Counted from the stretch's first letter, positions 35,206-44,652 are shown. The stretch: DNA of 64,000 nucleotides from Gammaproteobacteria bacterium (GCA_002731775.1 PCCP01000059.1:14049-78048), one strand, 5' to 3'. Notes: generated by a model from the sequence alone, not told the origin. Program-made: numbers and translations.

Positions 35206-37863
35206 CTATACCCGGCGCAGCACGTTGAGTGGACTAATACTCACCACCTTGCGGGTTGAGTTCACACCGAGTCCGGCTATCACCAGCATGCCGACCAGGG
35301 GCCCTGACAACCACACCCAATAGTGAAAATGGAAATCTTGCTCGAATACCTGCTCCTGCAGATAGTAAAGACTCGCCTCCGCGCCCAGGGTTGCGATCAC
35401 ACCTGCCACCATGCCGATGCTGGCGAACTCGATCAGCAAGCTGGTGAGGATCAGCTTCTTGCCAGCCCCCAGCGTTCTTAAAATCGCGTTCTCATGAAAG
35501 CGTTCATCGAGGGTGGCGTTAACGCAAGCCAGGAGCACCAGGCCACCGGATACCAGTACCAGCACCGAAATCAACTCGATTGCCGAGGTCACCTGGGCAA
35601 TGATATTTTGGATCTGTTCGATCAGGGCATCGATCTCAATCACCACGATGGTGGGAAACAGTCGCACCAGGTCATTCAATAGAATTTTCTGTGCCCTTTC
35701 CATCAATACCGTCGACAGGAATGTGGCCCCAAGATGGTCGATGGTACCCGGCGAAAAAATGATGAAGAAGTTGGGTTGCATGTTGTCCCAGCGCACGCTG
35801 CGAAAGCTGCTGACCTCAGCGCTCACGAGTTGTTGGTTGACTTCAAACTCCAGGCGGTCACCTAACTCGAGGTCGAGCCAGCCCGCATACTCTTCTTCGA
35901 TCGAGACATAACCCGCTTCGCTGTTCTCTCCCCACCAGGTGCCTGCGGTAATGCGATTTCCAGAGGGCACCTCGTCTGTCCAGGTTACCTGCCGGCGGCT
36001 GAGGCGGCCTCTTACACGAGTCTCATCGCTACCCTCGGCCTGTGACCCGCTTTGCGTTGCGGCAGCGTCAATCTGGTCCTGTCCTGACCGCGCCGATTCG
36101 GTCAGCGTATTGGCTTCTCCATCTGCGTCCAGATCTCCCTGTGGATTCGGCAGATCGCCATTAATCGTAGTGACCCGGGCACTGATCAAGGGGTAGAAGG
36201 CGTTGCCTGCCACACCGTTGGCCTCGAAAAACTGCTGGATACCCTCAATCTGGGGCTGGCTAATGTTCATCATGAAGTGGTTTGGCGTGTTTTCCGGTAG
36301 CTGGTCCTGCCAGTCATCGATAAGATCGGTGCGCAGCAGGGTTAAGATTAACAACGACATGATGGTTATAGAAAACACCATCACCTGCAGCACGCTTTGC
36401 TTGCGGCGTCTTCGGGTCGCCGTCATCGCCAACTTCCAGGCACTACCAGCCTTCATGCCGACCGAGCCACTGGTACGCAACAGCAGATAGGAAATAATCG
36501 AGAGAAACACGGCGATGGCAGCAACCGAACTCACCAGCACCGAGGTCAAAATGAAATCCTGGCTATACCAGAGAACCAGGGATACCGTGCCAATCAGGCC
36601 AAAAATATAGGGCACATTGGTGCCGAATTTTTGCTGGCTGATATCCTTACGCAACACCCGCAGTGGAGGCGTCTCTCGCAGCGCCAGTAATGGTGGCAGG
36701 GCAAACGAAAGCAAACAGATCAAGGCGGTCAGGGAACCAATCACATAGGGCTGAAAACCTGCCGGTGGCAGCGTCACCAGAATTACGGTCTGTAGCATCT
36801 GTAATATGCCTTGATGCACTAACCAGCCAAGCACGCAACCGACGACGATTGCAATAACAGCAAGCATCGACTGAATCGACAGGTAGATCGTCATGATCTG
36901 TGAGGAAGTACAACCGAAGGTCTTCAATATGGCGACGTAATCATAATGTCGTTCACTATAACGTTTGGCAGTCAGAGCGATGGCGACCCCGGCCAGCAGT
37001 ACAGAAAACAGCGAACCCAGCAGCAAAAAACTTTCTGCCTTGTTGAGCGCATCGCTAATCTCTTCACTCTCATCCCTGACATCCCGCAGCCGATACTGGC
37101 CCTCGTATTCATTCCTCACCCACTGTTCAAACGAATCCAGTTGCGCCAGATCATCGTTAGCGAACAGATAGCGATAGCTCACCCGGCTGCCGAGTTGCAC
37201 CACATTTGTTGCCGCCACATCCTCCAGGTTCATCATCAGACGAGGGCCGGCGTTGTCCACCATGCCTCCCGCCTGTCGGTCAGGCTCGGCGATAATGATC
37301 TTAGCGACGCTGAACTCGGCTTCGCCCACATATATCGAGTCGCCTACGTCCAGCCCAAGCGCTGGCAAAGCCCTGGACTCCAGCCAGACTTCTCCGGCGG
37401 GTGGCCCACTTAGAATCGGCACACCACGGGTAAATGGCGCATCGGTGATAATGATCTCACCTCGCAGCGGATAGCTGCCATCGACCGCCTTTGCCGCCAC
37501 CAGCATGTTGCCGGTATCGGAGAATGCCATCGATGTAAACGACAAGGTTTGGGCCGTACGCAGGCCACGGGATTCGGCCTCCTGCAGGATTAGCTCCGGT
37601 GGCAGATTTCTACTGCCCAATACACGATCCGCCGCCAGCATATTTGCCGACTCCAGCAACAGCGCCTTTTCCAGTCGGTCGGTAAACAGTGCAATACCCG
37701 TTACCGACGTCACCGCCATTACCAGCGCAAAAAATAGCAGGCGCAGCTCTCCCCCCCGCCAATCTCGCCAGAGCAGGCGCAGGGCCATGCCAAACAGAGA
37801 TTTAAACGCTTTGTGACCGTTCAATTCAGCAACATCGGTATCAGGCACTGACACGGTCCTCAT
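35206..37863 (-). CDS. YbbP-like FtsX-family ABC permease
   Basis: About 885 residues from the ATG at 37863. The length and the duplicated FtsX layout match YbbP: an N-terminal helix (LRLLFFALVMAVTSVTGIALF), a large periplasmic domain (about 60-270), three helices with FGCTSSQIM, a middle helix block, a second periplasmic domain (about 510-740), then three final helices with TLGAGKKLILTSLLIEF. The reading frame starts 23 bases inside the 3' end of the ATPase gene, so the two are coupled. In E. coli YbbA-YbbP sits next to tesA and is thought to extract hydrophobic compounds from the membrane or to act as a mechanotransmitter. The substrate is unknown. Confidence 0.9.
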   Translation of the reverse strand: MRTVSVPDTDVAELNGHKAFKSLFGMALRLLWRDWRGGELRLLFFALVMAVTSVTGIALFTDRLEKALLLESANMLAADRVLGSRNLPPELILQEAESRGLRTAQTLSFTSMAFSDTGNMLVAAKAVDGSYPLRGEIIITDAPFTRGVPILSGPPAGEVWLESRALPALGLDVGDSIYVGEAEFSVAKIIIAEPDRQAGGMVDNAGPRLMMNLEDVAATNVVQLGSRVSYRYLFANDDLAQLDSFEQWVRNEYEGQYRLRDVRDESEEISDALNKAESFLLLGSLFSVLLAGVAIALTAKRYSERHYDYVAILKTFGCTSSQIMTIYLSIQSMLAVIAIVVGCVLGWLVHQGILQMLQTVILVTLPPAGFQPYVIGSLTALICLLSFALPPLLALRETPPLRVLRKDISQQKFGTNVPYIFGLIGTVSLVLWYSQDFILTSVLVSSVAAIAVFLSIISYLLLRTSGSVGMKAGSAWKLAMTATRRRRKQSVLQVMVFSITIMSLLILTLLRTDLIDDWQDQLPENTPNHFMMNISQPQIEGIQQFFEANGVAGNAFYPLISARVTTINGDLPNPQGDLDADGEANTLTESARSGQDQIDAAATQSGSQAEGSDETRVRGRLSRRQVTWTDEVPSGNRITAGTWWGENSEAGYVSIEEEYAGWLDLELGDRLEFEVNQQLVSAEVSSFRSVRWDNMQPNFFIIFSPGTIDHLGATFLSTVLMERAQKILLNDLVRLFPTIVVIEIDALIEQIQNIIAQVTSAIELISVLVLVSGGLVLLACVNATLDERFHENAILRTLGAGKKLILTSLLIEFASIGMVAGVIATLGAEASLYYLQEQVFEQDFHFHYWVWLSGPLVGMLVIAGLGVNSTRKVVSISPLNVLRRV

Positions 37864-38530
37864 TTTTTTCGTCGCTGACAATCTCACCGGCTACGAGTTT
37901 AATTATACGGCCGCATTTTTTCGCCAGGGGTTCATCATGAGTCACCAACACCAGCGTGGTGGCGAATTCTTTGTTCAGATCAAACAGTAAATCGATTACC
38001 TTATCGCCAGTGGCCGTATCCAGATTACCGGTTGGCTCGTCGGCGAATAGAATCTGGGCCCGGGTGGCAAAAGCACGGGCGATGGCGACACGTTGCTGCT
38101 CGCCGCCTGAAAGTTGATTTGGATAATGATGCCAGCGCTCCGCTAGCCCAACCCGCTCCAATAACTGCCTGGCTTTGGCATTGGCCTCGGGGTCGCCTTT
38201 CAATTCGATAGGCAACATGACATTTTCCAGCGCCGTGAGACTGGGCAGCAGTTGAAATGACTGGAATACGAAACCAACCAGCTGACCCCGCAGAATTGCC
38301 CGCTCCTCTTCGTCCATCGCCGTCAGGCTGTGGCCATCAAGCTCGACATCGCCAGATGTGGCACCGTCGAGCCCGGCCATCAATCCCAACAGCGTCGATT
38401 TACCGGAGCCGGATGCTCCTACAATGGCCACGGTTTCAGCCTTATTAACCGCCAGGCTGACGTCATTTAGAATAGTCAGAACACCCTCGCTGGTGTCGAC
38501 GCTTTTTAGCAAATTGTTAACTCGAATCAT
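37841..38530 (-). CDS. ybbA: ABC transporter ATPase YbbA-like
   Basis: 229 residues. All ATPase motifs are intact: Walker A GASGSGKST (about 38-46), Q-loop FVFQSFQLLPSLTALENV, signature QLSGGEQQRVAIARA, Walker B ILFADEPTGNLD, and the switch His in LVLVTHDE. It belongs to the MacB/LolD-type group that powers FtsX-like permeases without moving substrates through the membrane. It overlaps the permease gene by 23 bases and diverges from tesA, as in other gammaproteobacteria. Confidence 0.93.
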   Translation of the reverse strand: MIRVNNLLKSVDTSEGVLTILNDVSLAVNKAETVAIVGASGSGKSTLLGLMAGLDGATSGDVELDGHSLTAMDEEERAILRGQLVGFVFQSFQLLPSLTALENVMLPIELKGDPEANAKARQLLERVGLAERWHHYPNQLSGGEQQRVAIARAFATRAQILFADEPTGNLDTATGDKVIDLLFDLNKEFATTLVLVTHDEPLAKKCGRIIKLVAGEIVSDEKNEDRVSA

Positions 38531-38722
38531 GTCCCGCTCATCTCACCCTATGTTAGTCCCAGGAAACTGCGCGCATTATAGTCCAAATTCAGGATTAACA
38601 AGACGTGCTAGTGTTGCCTACAGTTTAACCGATGACCAACGCATTACTGATGCCCTTGTCCATTTCGTGTATCGGCAACCGTGGCAGATTGCATATCCCC
38701 TCGGTCTCCATTAACGTAGGTC

Positions 38723-38750
38723 TTGATTAGACCAAGGTTTAACATATTCT
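38723..38750 (+). promoter_or_regulatory. possible sigma-70 promoter of tesA
   Basis: TTGATT (38723-38728) and TATTCT (38745-38750) are separated by 16 bases and lie 25 bases before the chosen tesA ATG. Both hexamers are near consensus. The leader would be short, about 18 bases. Confidence 0.4.
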
Positions 38751-38774
38751 ATGCCGGGAGTTGTAGCCGATGCG

Positions 38775-39422
38775 ATGAAACACCTGATAATTCGATCATT
38801 TGTTGGTTTTCTGGCCTGCTGGATATGCCTGCTGGCGCCAGCGACGGCAGCGGATTACACCTTGATGGTCTTCGGCGACAGCCTGAGCGCGTCTTATGGC
38901 ATCGATGAAGATGCCGGCTGGGTGAATCTCCTCGCTATTCAAATTGAGGATACACAGTTGCCCTTTGTGGTGGTAAATGGCAGCGTCAGCGGCGAAACCA
39001 CGACTGGTGGTCTGAGCCGCTTGCCATCTTTGCTGGATAACTACGCCCCCGAACTGGTTATCCTGGAATTGGGTGGCAATGATGGGCTCAGGGGACTGCC
39101 ACTGGCCCAGATGCGGCAAAATCTGTCGGCAATGGTCGATTTGATCGAGCAAGCCGGAGCAGATGTCCTGCTGGCGGGGATCCAGATACCTCCGAACTAC
39201 GGTCCCCGTTATACCATTCCGTTCTTCGAGATCTACGCCGAGTTGGCGCAGGAAAAAAACCTGGCGTTGGTGCCCTTCCTGATAGATGGTATTCCCCAGC
39301 AACCGGAACTGATCCAGAGTGACGGCATTCACCCGGTAGCCGAAGCGCAATCAATGATACTGAACAATGTATGGCCCTGGCTTGAGCCGATGCTGCAGAA
39401 AATCGCAGACTCAGGTAGTTAA
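38775..39422 (+). CDS. tesA: multifunctional acyl-CoA thioesterase I / arylesterase (GDSL family)
   Basis: 215 residues from the ATG at 38775, where a signal peptide (IRSFVGFLACWICLLAPATA) begins. The SGNH blocks are complete: MVFGDSLSASYGI (Ser), NGSVSGETTTGGL (Gly), LELGGNDGLRGLP (Asn) and QSDGIHPVAEAQ (Asp, His). The enzyme is periplasmic and hydrolyses acyl-CoA and aryl or phospholipid esters and some peptides in vitro; its physiological role is unclear. The conserved divergent pairing with ybbA supports the assignment. Confidence 0.94.
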   Translation: MKHLIIRSFVGFLACWICLLAPATAADYTLMVFGDSLSASYGIDEDAGWVNLLAIQIEDTQLPFVVVNGSVSGETTTGGLSRLPSLLDNYAPELVILELGGNDGLRGLPLAQMRQNLSAMVDLIEQAGADVLLAGIQIPPNYGPRYTIPFFEIYAELAQEKNLALVPFLIDGIPQQPELIQSDGIHPVAEAQSMILNNVWPWLEPMLQKIADSGS

Positions 39423-39432
39423 GCTAGAGATA

Positions 39433-39585
39433 CTAGCTGAGTGACAACTGGATATTGTCGACACTATCCAACTCGAAGCCCTGCTGCAGATACCAGCGAC
39501 GCAATGCGCGGCCGTGGCGGCTAATCCGCAGGGCCACAGGGAAATCATGAGCCGAGGGTGGGATAATCGGGATCAGTTTCGCATC
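39433..39585 (-). pseudogene. C-terminal gene remnant downstream of pdxJ
   Basis: Fifty codons are open on the minus strand, starting where pdxJ stops but in another frame, and no ATG, GTG or TTG lies between the last in-frame stop (inside pdxJ) and the end. The translation looks like real protein: DAKLIPIIPPSAHDFPVALR, then ISRHGRALRRWYLQQGFELD and SVDNIQLSLS. The segment with R-R-W-Y-L-x-Q-G-F recalls the end of GNAT acetyltransferases or related helical domains, but I cannot name a family. It may be the tail of a gene whose start was lost by deletion or a frameshift at the TGATG overlapping the pdxJ stop. Confidence 0.4.
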
Positions 39586-40312
39586 AGGCCCCGGTAATGG
39601 CGAGATATTGGGTGATGACCCCGCTAAGACCCTGCTGCAACGACTCGACCACCAGTGCGTGACCTATGGAGACTTCAGCGATGTGGGGAATTTTCAGAAA
39701 TTCAGGCAGGTTCTCCAGATTCAGATCATGGCCGGCATTGATACCCAGCCCCAGTTCATGGGCCTTCGCCGCTGCCGCCGCGTACTGAGCAATAATCTTG
39801 TCTTGGGCGGCCGTACCGAAACTTCTGGCATAGTCTTCGGTATACAATTCAATCCGATCCGCATCGACTCCGGGCACCAACTCCACCGCCGTGATCGAGG
39901 CATCGAGGAACAGACTGCTGCGTATGCCCGCCTTGCGCAGCCGAGCGAGCACATCGGTCAGTTGAGACGCGTTGGCGCTAACATCCCAGCCATGATCGGA
40001 GGTCAGTTGATCAGGCTGGTCCGGCACCAATGTGCATTGCGCAGGGCTGACTGCCATCACCAGGTCGAGAAAATCTTCCGATGGATACCCTTCTATATTG
40101 AATTCAACATCGCTTCGAGATCGCAGGTACTGGCTGATATCATAAACATCCTGTCGCGTGACATGGCGCTCATCTGGTCGAGGATGCACCGTGATACCCT
40201 TCACGCCCAGAGCCAGCAATTGCTCGACGAATTTCAACAGCTTGGGATAGTCTCGCCCACGCGAGTTTCTCAGCAAGGCAATTTTGTTTACATTAACACT
40301 CAGCACCGTCAT
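39584..40312 (-). CDS. pdxJ: pyridoxine 5'-phosphate synthase
   Basis: 242 residues, the normal length. Diagnostic parts: LSVNVNKIALLRNSRG at the start, GITVHPRPDERHV with catalytic His and Arg, FNIEGYPSEDFLDLV (catalytic Glu), CTLVPDQPDQLTSDHGWD, IELYTEDYA, LGINAGHDLNLENLP, and VSIGHALVVESLQQGL. The enzyme condenses 1-deoxyxylulose 5-phosphate with 3-amino-2-oxopropyl phosphate to form PNP, the substrate of PdxH. The acpS gene that often follows pdxJ is absent; instead there is a short gene remnant. A YbfF-like esterase gene ends three bases upstream in the same direction. Confidence 0.96.
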   Translation of the reverse strand: MTVLSVNVNKIALLRNSRGRDYPKLLKFVEQLLALGVKGITVHPRPDERHVTRQDVYDISQYLRSRSDVEFNIEGYPSEDFLDLVMAVSPAQCTLVPDQPDQLTSDHGWDVSANASQLTDVLARLRKAGIRSSLFLDASITAVELVPGVDADRIELYTEDYARSFGTAAQDKIIAQYAAAAAKAHELGLGINAGHDLNLENLPEFLKIPHIAEVSIGHALVVESLQQGLSGVITQYLAITGA

Positions 40313-40315
40313 GGT

Positions 40316-41101
40316 TTAGTTTTCGTCTTGCAATAGAAAGTCAGTAGCTATCTTCTGAAAAGCCTGGGGGCGCTCCGCATGCAACCAGTGTCCGGCCTGC
40401 ATTATTGTCTTTACCGACGCCCTTGGAAATAGATCCAATATCTCTTCCTCGTTCTGCGCTTGTATATAGTTAGATAAGGCCCCTTTTACAAACAGAGTCG
40501 GTTTGGTGAAAGCCTCGCCCAGCAGAGGTTTCTCTCGCAGCCTGTCATAATTATCCCTTATGGAAGCAAGATTCAGCCGCCAGCGATAGCCGCCATCTTC
40601 ATTCCTGATCAAATTTGTGAGCACAAACTTCCGCGTGGCCTCATCTTCAATAGTCGCCACCAATCGCTGTTCCGCTTCCTTTCTACTGCTCAGGGCCTCC
40701 ACCTCCATCGCTTCCATCCCCGCCAGCACATCCATCTGACCGTCGGCAGCCGGCGGATAGGCTACTGGTGCAATATCCACCACCATCAATCTAGTGAGCG
40801 ATTCGGGATGGCTTAGCGCCAGCTGCATCGCCACCTTGCCACCCATGGAGTGGCCAATGAAGGCGCACTCTTCGATGCCTGCCGAACGCATAAATTCGCG
40901 AACATCATCGGCCATTACCCGATAATTGAGGGCATTGGCGTGGGGCGAGTCGCCATGATTACGCAGGTCAAGCCCGTAAACGGCGAATGTTTTTGCGAGC
41001 TGCTTGCTGTGCCAACCCCAATTTGACAGGCTACCAAATAGTCCGTGCAGAATAATCAGGGCTTTCCCTTGCGTGGAGTACTGGCGGCAATTTAACTGCA
41101 T
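40316..41101 (-). CDS. YbfF-like alpha/beta-fold esterase
   Basis: 261 residues from the ATG at 41101, where homologues start (MQLNCRQYSTQGKALIILHG); the frame extends to 41143. Motifs: LIILHGLFGSLSNWGWHSKQL (oxyanion region), DLRNHGDSPHANALNY, nucleophile elbow AFIGHSMGGKVAMQLA, and the catalytic His in IMQAGHWLHAERPQAF. These match the acyl-CoA/lipid esterase group of E. coli YbfF. Cytosolic. It is translated just upstream of pdxJ with a three-base gap, so the two probably share a transcript. It diverges from cobB across about 90 bases. Confidence 0.88.
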   Translation of the reverse strand: MQLNCRQYSTQGKALIILHGLFGSLSNWGWHSKQLAKTFAVYGLDLRNHGDSPHANALNYRVMADDVREFMRSAGIEECAFIGHSMGGKVAMQLALSHPESLTRLMVVDIAPVAYPPAADGQMDVLAGMEAMEVEALSSRKEAEQRLVATIEDEATRKFVLTNLIRNEDGGYRWRLNLASIRDNYDRLREKPLLGEAFTKPTLFVKGALSNYIQAQNEEEILDLFPRASVKTIMQAGHWLHAERPQAFQKIATDFLLQDEN

Positions 41102-41191
41102 GACAATAATCGCGTAGGGCACCTCTAGGTCTGGATGGTGCATTATACCGCCTACGCTGGTATCTACTAGACGTCATGCTATGCTTTGCCC

Positions 41192-41917
41192 ATGCGCTCT
41201 CCCTACCGTTCTATCGTGGTTCTCACCGGTGCGGGTATTTCCGCGGAATCCGGGATCAAGACATTCCGAGCGGCCGATGGTTTATGGGAAAATCACCCGG
41301 TAGAAGAAGTTGCCACTCCCGAAGGCTTTGAACGCAACCCTCCATTAGTCTATGAATTCTATAATCAGCGCAGACGGCAGATACTTTCGAAGGAGATAAA
41401 GCCCAACCCGGCGCACACGGCCCTGGCCAAATTCGAACATGAATTTGATGGGACTTTTCTGCTAATTACGCAGAACATAGACAATTTACACGACCGCGCC
41501 GGCAGTGAAAATCTCCTGCACATGCACGGTGAGATCCTGAAGATGCGCTGCCGGAACTCACAACTTGTCTTCGATATTCGTGAAGATCTCGTGTTCGACA
41601 CCACGTGCAGCTGTTGCCGCTCGGCTGGAAACCTACGCCCCCATATCGTCTGGTTCGGTGAGAAGCCCCTGCACATGAACCAGATCAATCAGGCCCTTCA
41701 GCAATGCGATCTTTTCGTGGCCATAGGCACCAGCGGCAACGTATATCCGGCGTCGGGCTTTTATCAAACCGCGAAAATCCGCAGCGCCGACACCGTGGAG
41801 CTCAACCTGGAACCGACAGGTTCCACTTTCGACGAGCACAAATATGGCCAGGCATCGGTGGTGGTGCCTACATATTTTGAGGGATTATTGGCTACAGTGC
41901 ATGCCCCCCAGGGTTAG
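41192..41917 (+). CDS. cobB: NAD-dependent protein deacylase, class III sirtuin (CobB type)
   Basis: 241 residues from the ATG at 41192; a TTG two codons earlier is less likely. Motifs: [14 protein letters not shown] (NAD), [21 protein letters not shown], catalytic His112 in LLHMHGEIL, a Cys-rich zinc or structural loop with [18 protein letters not shown], and [15 protein letters not shown]. Tyr57-x-x-Arg60 (in FYNQRRR) is the class III signature for succinyl- and malonyl-lysine removal. The enzyme removes acyl groups from protein lysines, including acetyl-CoA synthetase in other bacteria. Only one Cys is seen in the first zinc half-site, as in E. coli CobB. Confidence 0.93.
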   Translation: MRSPYRSIVVLTGAGISAESGIKTFRAADGLWENHPVEEVATPEGFERNPPLVYEFYNQRRRQILSKEIKPNPAHTALAKFEHEFDGTFLLITQNIDNLHDRAGSENLLHMHGEILKMRCRNSQLVFDIREDLVFDTTCSCCRSAGNLRPHIVWFGEKPLHMNQINQALQQCDLFVAIGTSGNVYPASGFYQTAKIRSADTVELNLEPTGSTFDEHKYGQASVVVPTYFEGLLATVHAPQG

Positions 41918-41947
41918 ATGCGAGCAGGCTCGGCGGACAGCCACTCC

Positions 41948-44014
41948 CTAAAACAGATATTGCATCCCCACACCATCTCCATATTCCGAATCGCTGTTTA
42001 GGGTAAACGCCCAGCGCTTGCTCATGTTGTATTTTAGACGGTAGCGATACTCGTTATCCGTGTTCCAGCGCCAGTCAAACCCCAGCCGACGTGTGAATTG
42101 TAGCTCCGACTCCAGTTCTACCCGAAATTCCCCTTCATCATCCACGCGCCACTCGCTATCGATTAATAGCGGCAAGGTGTAATTAAATCCGGCGATGGCA
42201 TAACTAGTGCTGGCTTGTTCCTCATGTTTTCGCCTCTCGACGCCGGCAAAGGTCGAAAAGAAGCTACTGAAATAGTAGGTGTAGGTTGCTTCAATTTCAT
42301 AGCTATCATCGAAGTTTGAGTCCGCCTCCAGTTGGAAGCCGTGGCGCTCATCGGAGAGTGAATAATCCAGATCGAGAAAATTACTCTGGACATCCAGCTT
42401 GCTATGGTTGAACCATCGCAGGTAAGGTTGAATCACCCTGGCCGTATCTGCGTCGTACGTTGACGTCTCCTCATAGCTGATCACTCGGGTCATACCCGTT
42501 TTCATATGATATTGATTGTGACAATGAAATAACCAGTCCTTCTCTTCGTTGGCGTCAAACTCAATCACTACCGTGCCCATGGGCGGCACGTTGACCGTGT
42601 GTTTCAAAGGGCTGCGATCGCCGTGCTGATTCACGACGCGGAAGAAGTGGCCATGCAGGTGCAGTGGATGATGCATCATCGTACTGTTGTACAGAATGAT
42701 GCGTACGTTTTCACCCTTGCGAATTAGTATCTGGTCATCCTCACGCAGGGTTGCGCCATTGAAACTCCAGACGTAGCGTTCCATATTGCCGGACAGCGTC
42801 AGGTCAATCTGCCGCCAGTCTCGCTGGATCGGTAGTACGGTGGAAGCGGTAGCAACCAGGTGCTGATAGTCTGTCATATGGGCTATCACCTCGACCATGG
42901 CAGCTTCCATGCCCTTGTCATCACTCTTAGGCATGGCTTCGGCAGCGCCTTGATGTTCCGGTGTCGTCATCATATCGATGCCCATCGCCATATCACGGGC
43001 TTCCATCAGAAACAGATTCGGCGCCGGCACGTCGGGGGCATATACCCTGTCCCCCGCGCCGACGAAGGTACTGGAAAATCCGCTGCCATCGAAGGACGTG
43101 GCACGTAGCTCAAATGACGCTTCGGCGGATACCCTCACCAATACATCATAGGTTTCCGCGGTAGACATACGCAGGCGCTTGACCCGGATGGGTTCAACAT
43201 CCTGACCATCGGCAGCAATTATTGTCATCGGCCCCCCCGCATATTCGACGTCGAAGTAGCTAGAAGTAGAGCCATTGATCAAGCGCAACAGAATTTGCTC
43301 GGCGTTGATATCGTTAACTATCAGCTTGTTCTCCGACTTCCCATTTGCCAGGAAGCGATCATAGGCGATATCTGCCAGATCCATTGGGCCCATGCGGGTA
43401 AAAGATTGGGAAAACCTATTACGTATTGCCCGACCGCCATTCGCCAGCACCTTGTCCCAGGACTGCACCGAATTTTTCTTGTAGGCGTAATGGTCTTTAT
43501 CCTTCTTCAAATTGCTTAGTACGGAGCCGGGATCCTCATCGGTCCAGTCGGAGAAAAGAACAATTTCATCCTGTATGGAATTCGGTGGCTGATCTTTCTC
43601 TCTCAATATGATTGCCCCGTAAATGCCTCTCTGGACCTGCAAGTCGGAATGGGAGTGATACCAGTAGGTGCCGGTCTGGATAATGGGAAATTCAAAGGTA
43701 AAGCTCTGCCCGGGCGCGATAGGCTGCGTATTGAGAAAGGGAACTCCATCCTGGTCATCGGGCAAGAGCACACCATGCCAATGCACCGACGCAGAAACAT
43801 CCAGTCGATTGTGAAATGTAGCGCGTAACACATCTCCGACCCTGGCTTCTATGGTGGGCGCCGGAATCTGATCGCCGATAGCCAGCGCTTCCACGGTCGT
43901 GCCGGTGAAATTTACCAGCTTGGTATCGATATCAAACTCATATAGGAGCATTTCCCCATAAACGAGAAAGGAATGGGAAAACATTAAAAATGTAAATAGA
44001 ACTCTGGCTAACAC
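41948..44014 (-). CDS. multicopper oxidase fused to an outer-membrane beta-barrel domain
   Basis: 688 residues from a GTG with GAGGAG upstream; the first 20 residues form a signal-like segment. Residues 25-515 are a three-cupredoxin multicopper oxidase of CopA type with all copper ligands: HWHG (78-81), WYHSHSD (119-124), HHPLHLHGH (448-456) and FHCHNQYHMKTGM (496-508, with type 1 Cys498 and Met508). A Met-rich insert (337-349) is typical of copper oxidases. Residues about 540-688 differ: alternating hydrophobic/polar strands such as YEIEATYTYYF, FRVELESELQF, YRYRLKYNMSK and WAFTLNSDSEYG, ending in GMQYLF. A final Phe is the outer-membrane barrel insertion signal, and the repeats resemble CopB. 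It is thus a CopA-CopB-like fusion, probably for copper oxidation or tolerance. Confidence 0.85.
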   Translation of the reverse strand: MLARVLFTFLMFSHSFLVYGEMLLYEFDIDTKLVNFTGTTVEALAIGDQIPAPTIEARVGDVLRATFHNRLDVSASVHWHGVLLPDDQDGVPFLNTQPIAPGQSFTFEFPIIQTGTYWYHSHSDLQVQRGIYGAIILREKDQPPNSIQDEIVLFSDWTDEDPGSVLSNLKKDKDHYAYKKNSVQSWDKVLANGGRAIRNRFSQSFTRMGPMDLADIAYDRFLANGKSENKLIVNDINAEQILLRLINGSTSSYFDVEYAGGPMTIIAADGQDVEPIRVKRLRMSTAETYDVLVRVSAEASFELRATSFDGSGFSSTFVGAGDRVYAPDVPAPNLFLMEARDMAMGIDMMTTPEHQGAAEAMPKSDDKGMEAAMVEVIAHMTDYQHLVATASTVLPIQRDWRQIDLTLSGNMERYVWSFNGATLREDDQILIRKGENVRIILYNSTMMHHPLHLHGHFFRVVNQHGDRSPLKHTVNVPPMGTVVIEFDANEEKDWLFHCHNQYHMKTGMTRVISYEETSTYDADTARVIQPYLRWFNHSKLDVQSNFLDLDYSLSDERHGFQLEADSNFDDSYEIEATYTYYFSSFFSTFAGVERRKHEEQASTSYAIAGFNYTLPLLIDSEWRVDDEGEFRVELESELQFTRRLGFDWRWNTDNEYRYRLKYNMSKRWAFTLNSDSEYGDGVGMQYLF

Positions 44015-44064
44015 GACTCAACTCCTCAAACAGGTTTTCGAGGGTTTGGTAAAACAGGAGTGAG

Positions 44065-44448
44065 TTATGCTGAGGGTGGCTGTAGTAGCAGGTCCAGGGA
44101 AACAGACTGATACAGGTTTACACGTAGTGCTGACTTGTTATCGGATACCGACAAATTCTCGGCGCTGCCGGTCATGGAAAAACCAATTGAGCTGGCACAA
44201 CAAATATCATCGCAGAAGCAATCTTCACCGTCATGAGCTTGCACGGGGTGGTCGCCTGCATTTTCTGCCTGGGCAGCTTGATGCAGGAGCTCTAACGAGG
44301 CGGCCCCGGCATGAGCGGAAATCGAACCGTGACTGCTCGCCACTTCCCCGTGGTCGTGGTCATCATGGCTGGCTGCGTCCCCTGCCAGGCTGCTATTTGC
44401 AAGCACCAGCAAGATGAAAAAACCAATAAGCGTCTTATTTTTGTGCAA
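44065..44448 (-). CDS. small exported His/Cys-rich protein upstream of the copper oxidase
   Basis: 127 residues from a TTG (no ATG or GTG is available in frame after the previous stop; the ribosome site is weak). The signal peptide TLIGFFILLVLANSSLAG is followed by a metal-binding-like stretch SHDDHDHGEVASSHGSISAH, a helix, then a Cys cluster in HDGEDCFCDDICCASSIG. The His/Asp and Cys content suggests binding of Cu or another soft metal in the periplasm. It precedes the multicopper oxidase by 50 bases on the same strand, so it is probably a metallochaperone or sensor-like accessory of that protein. I know of no characterised homologue. Small Cys/His exported proteins with copper loci are known but diverse. 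Confidence 0.7.
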   Translation of the reverse strand: MHKNKTLIGFFILLVLANSSLAGDAASHDDHDHGEVASSHGSISAHAGAASLELLHQAAQAENAGDHPVQAHDGEDCFCDDICCASSIGFSMTGSAENLSVSDNKSALRVNLYQSVSLDLLLQPPSA

Positions 44449-44652
44449 TCGATATTACTTTTGAGACTCGAAGATAAACTCTATGAGAGGGAATTTAACG
44501 TTAGAGCGGCGGGAAATATAGTCTTTTTCCCCATTTATAACAAATCGAGCACTGGTTCAGGCGGAGGCAAGCCCTGATCTACTCCAGCGTTCAGGCAGGA
44601 TTTTCTACGCCCCATTAGGGGCTGAAACCAGACTATTCAATCGCCGCGGCGA

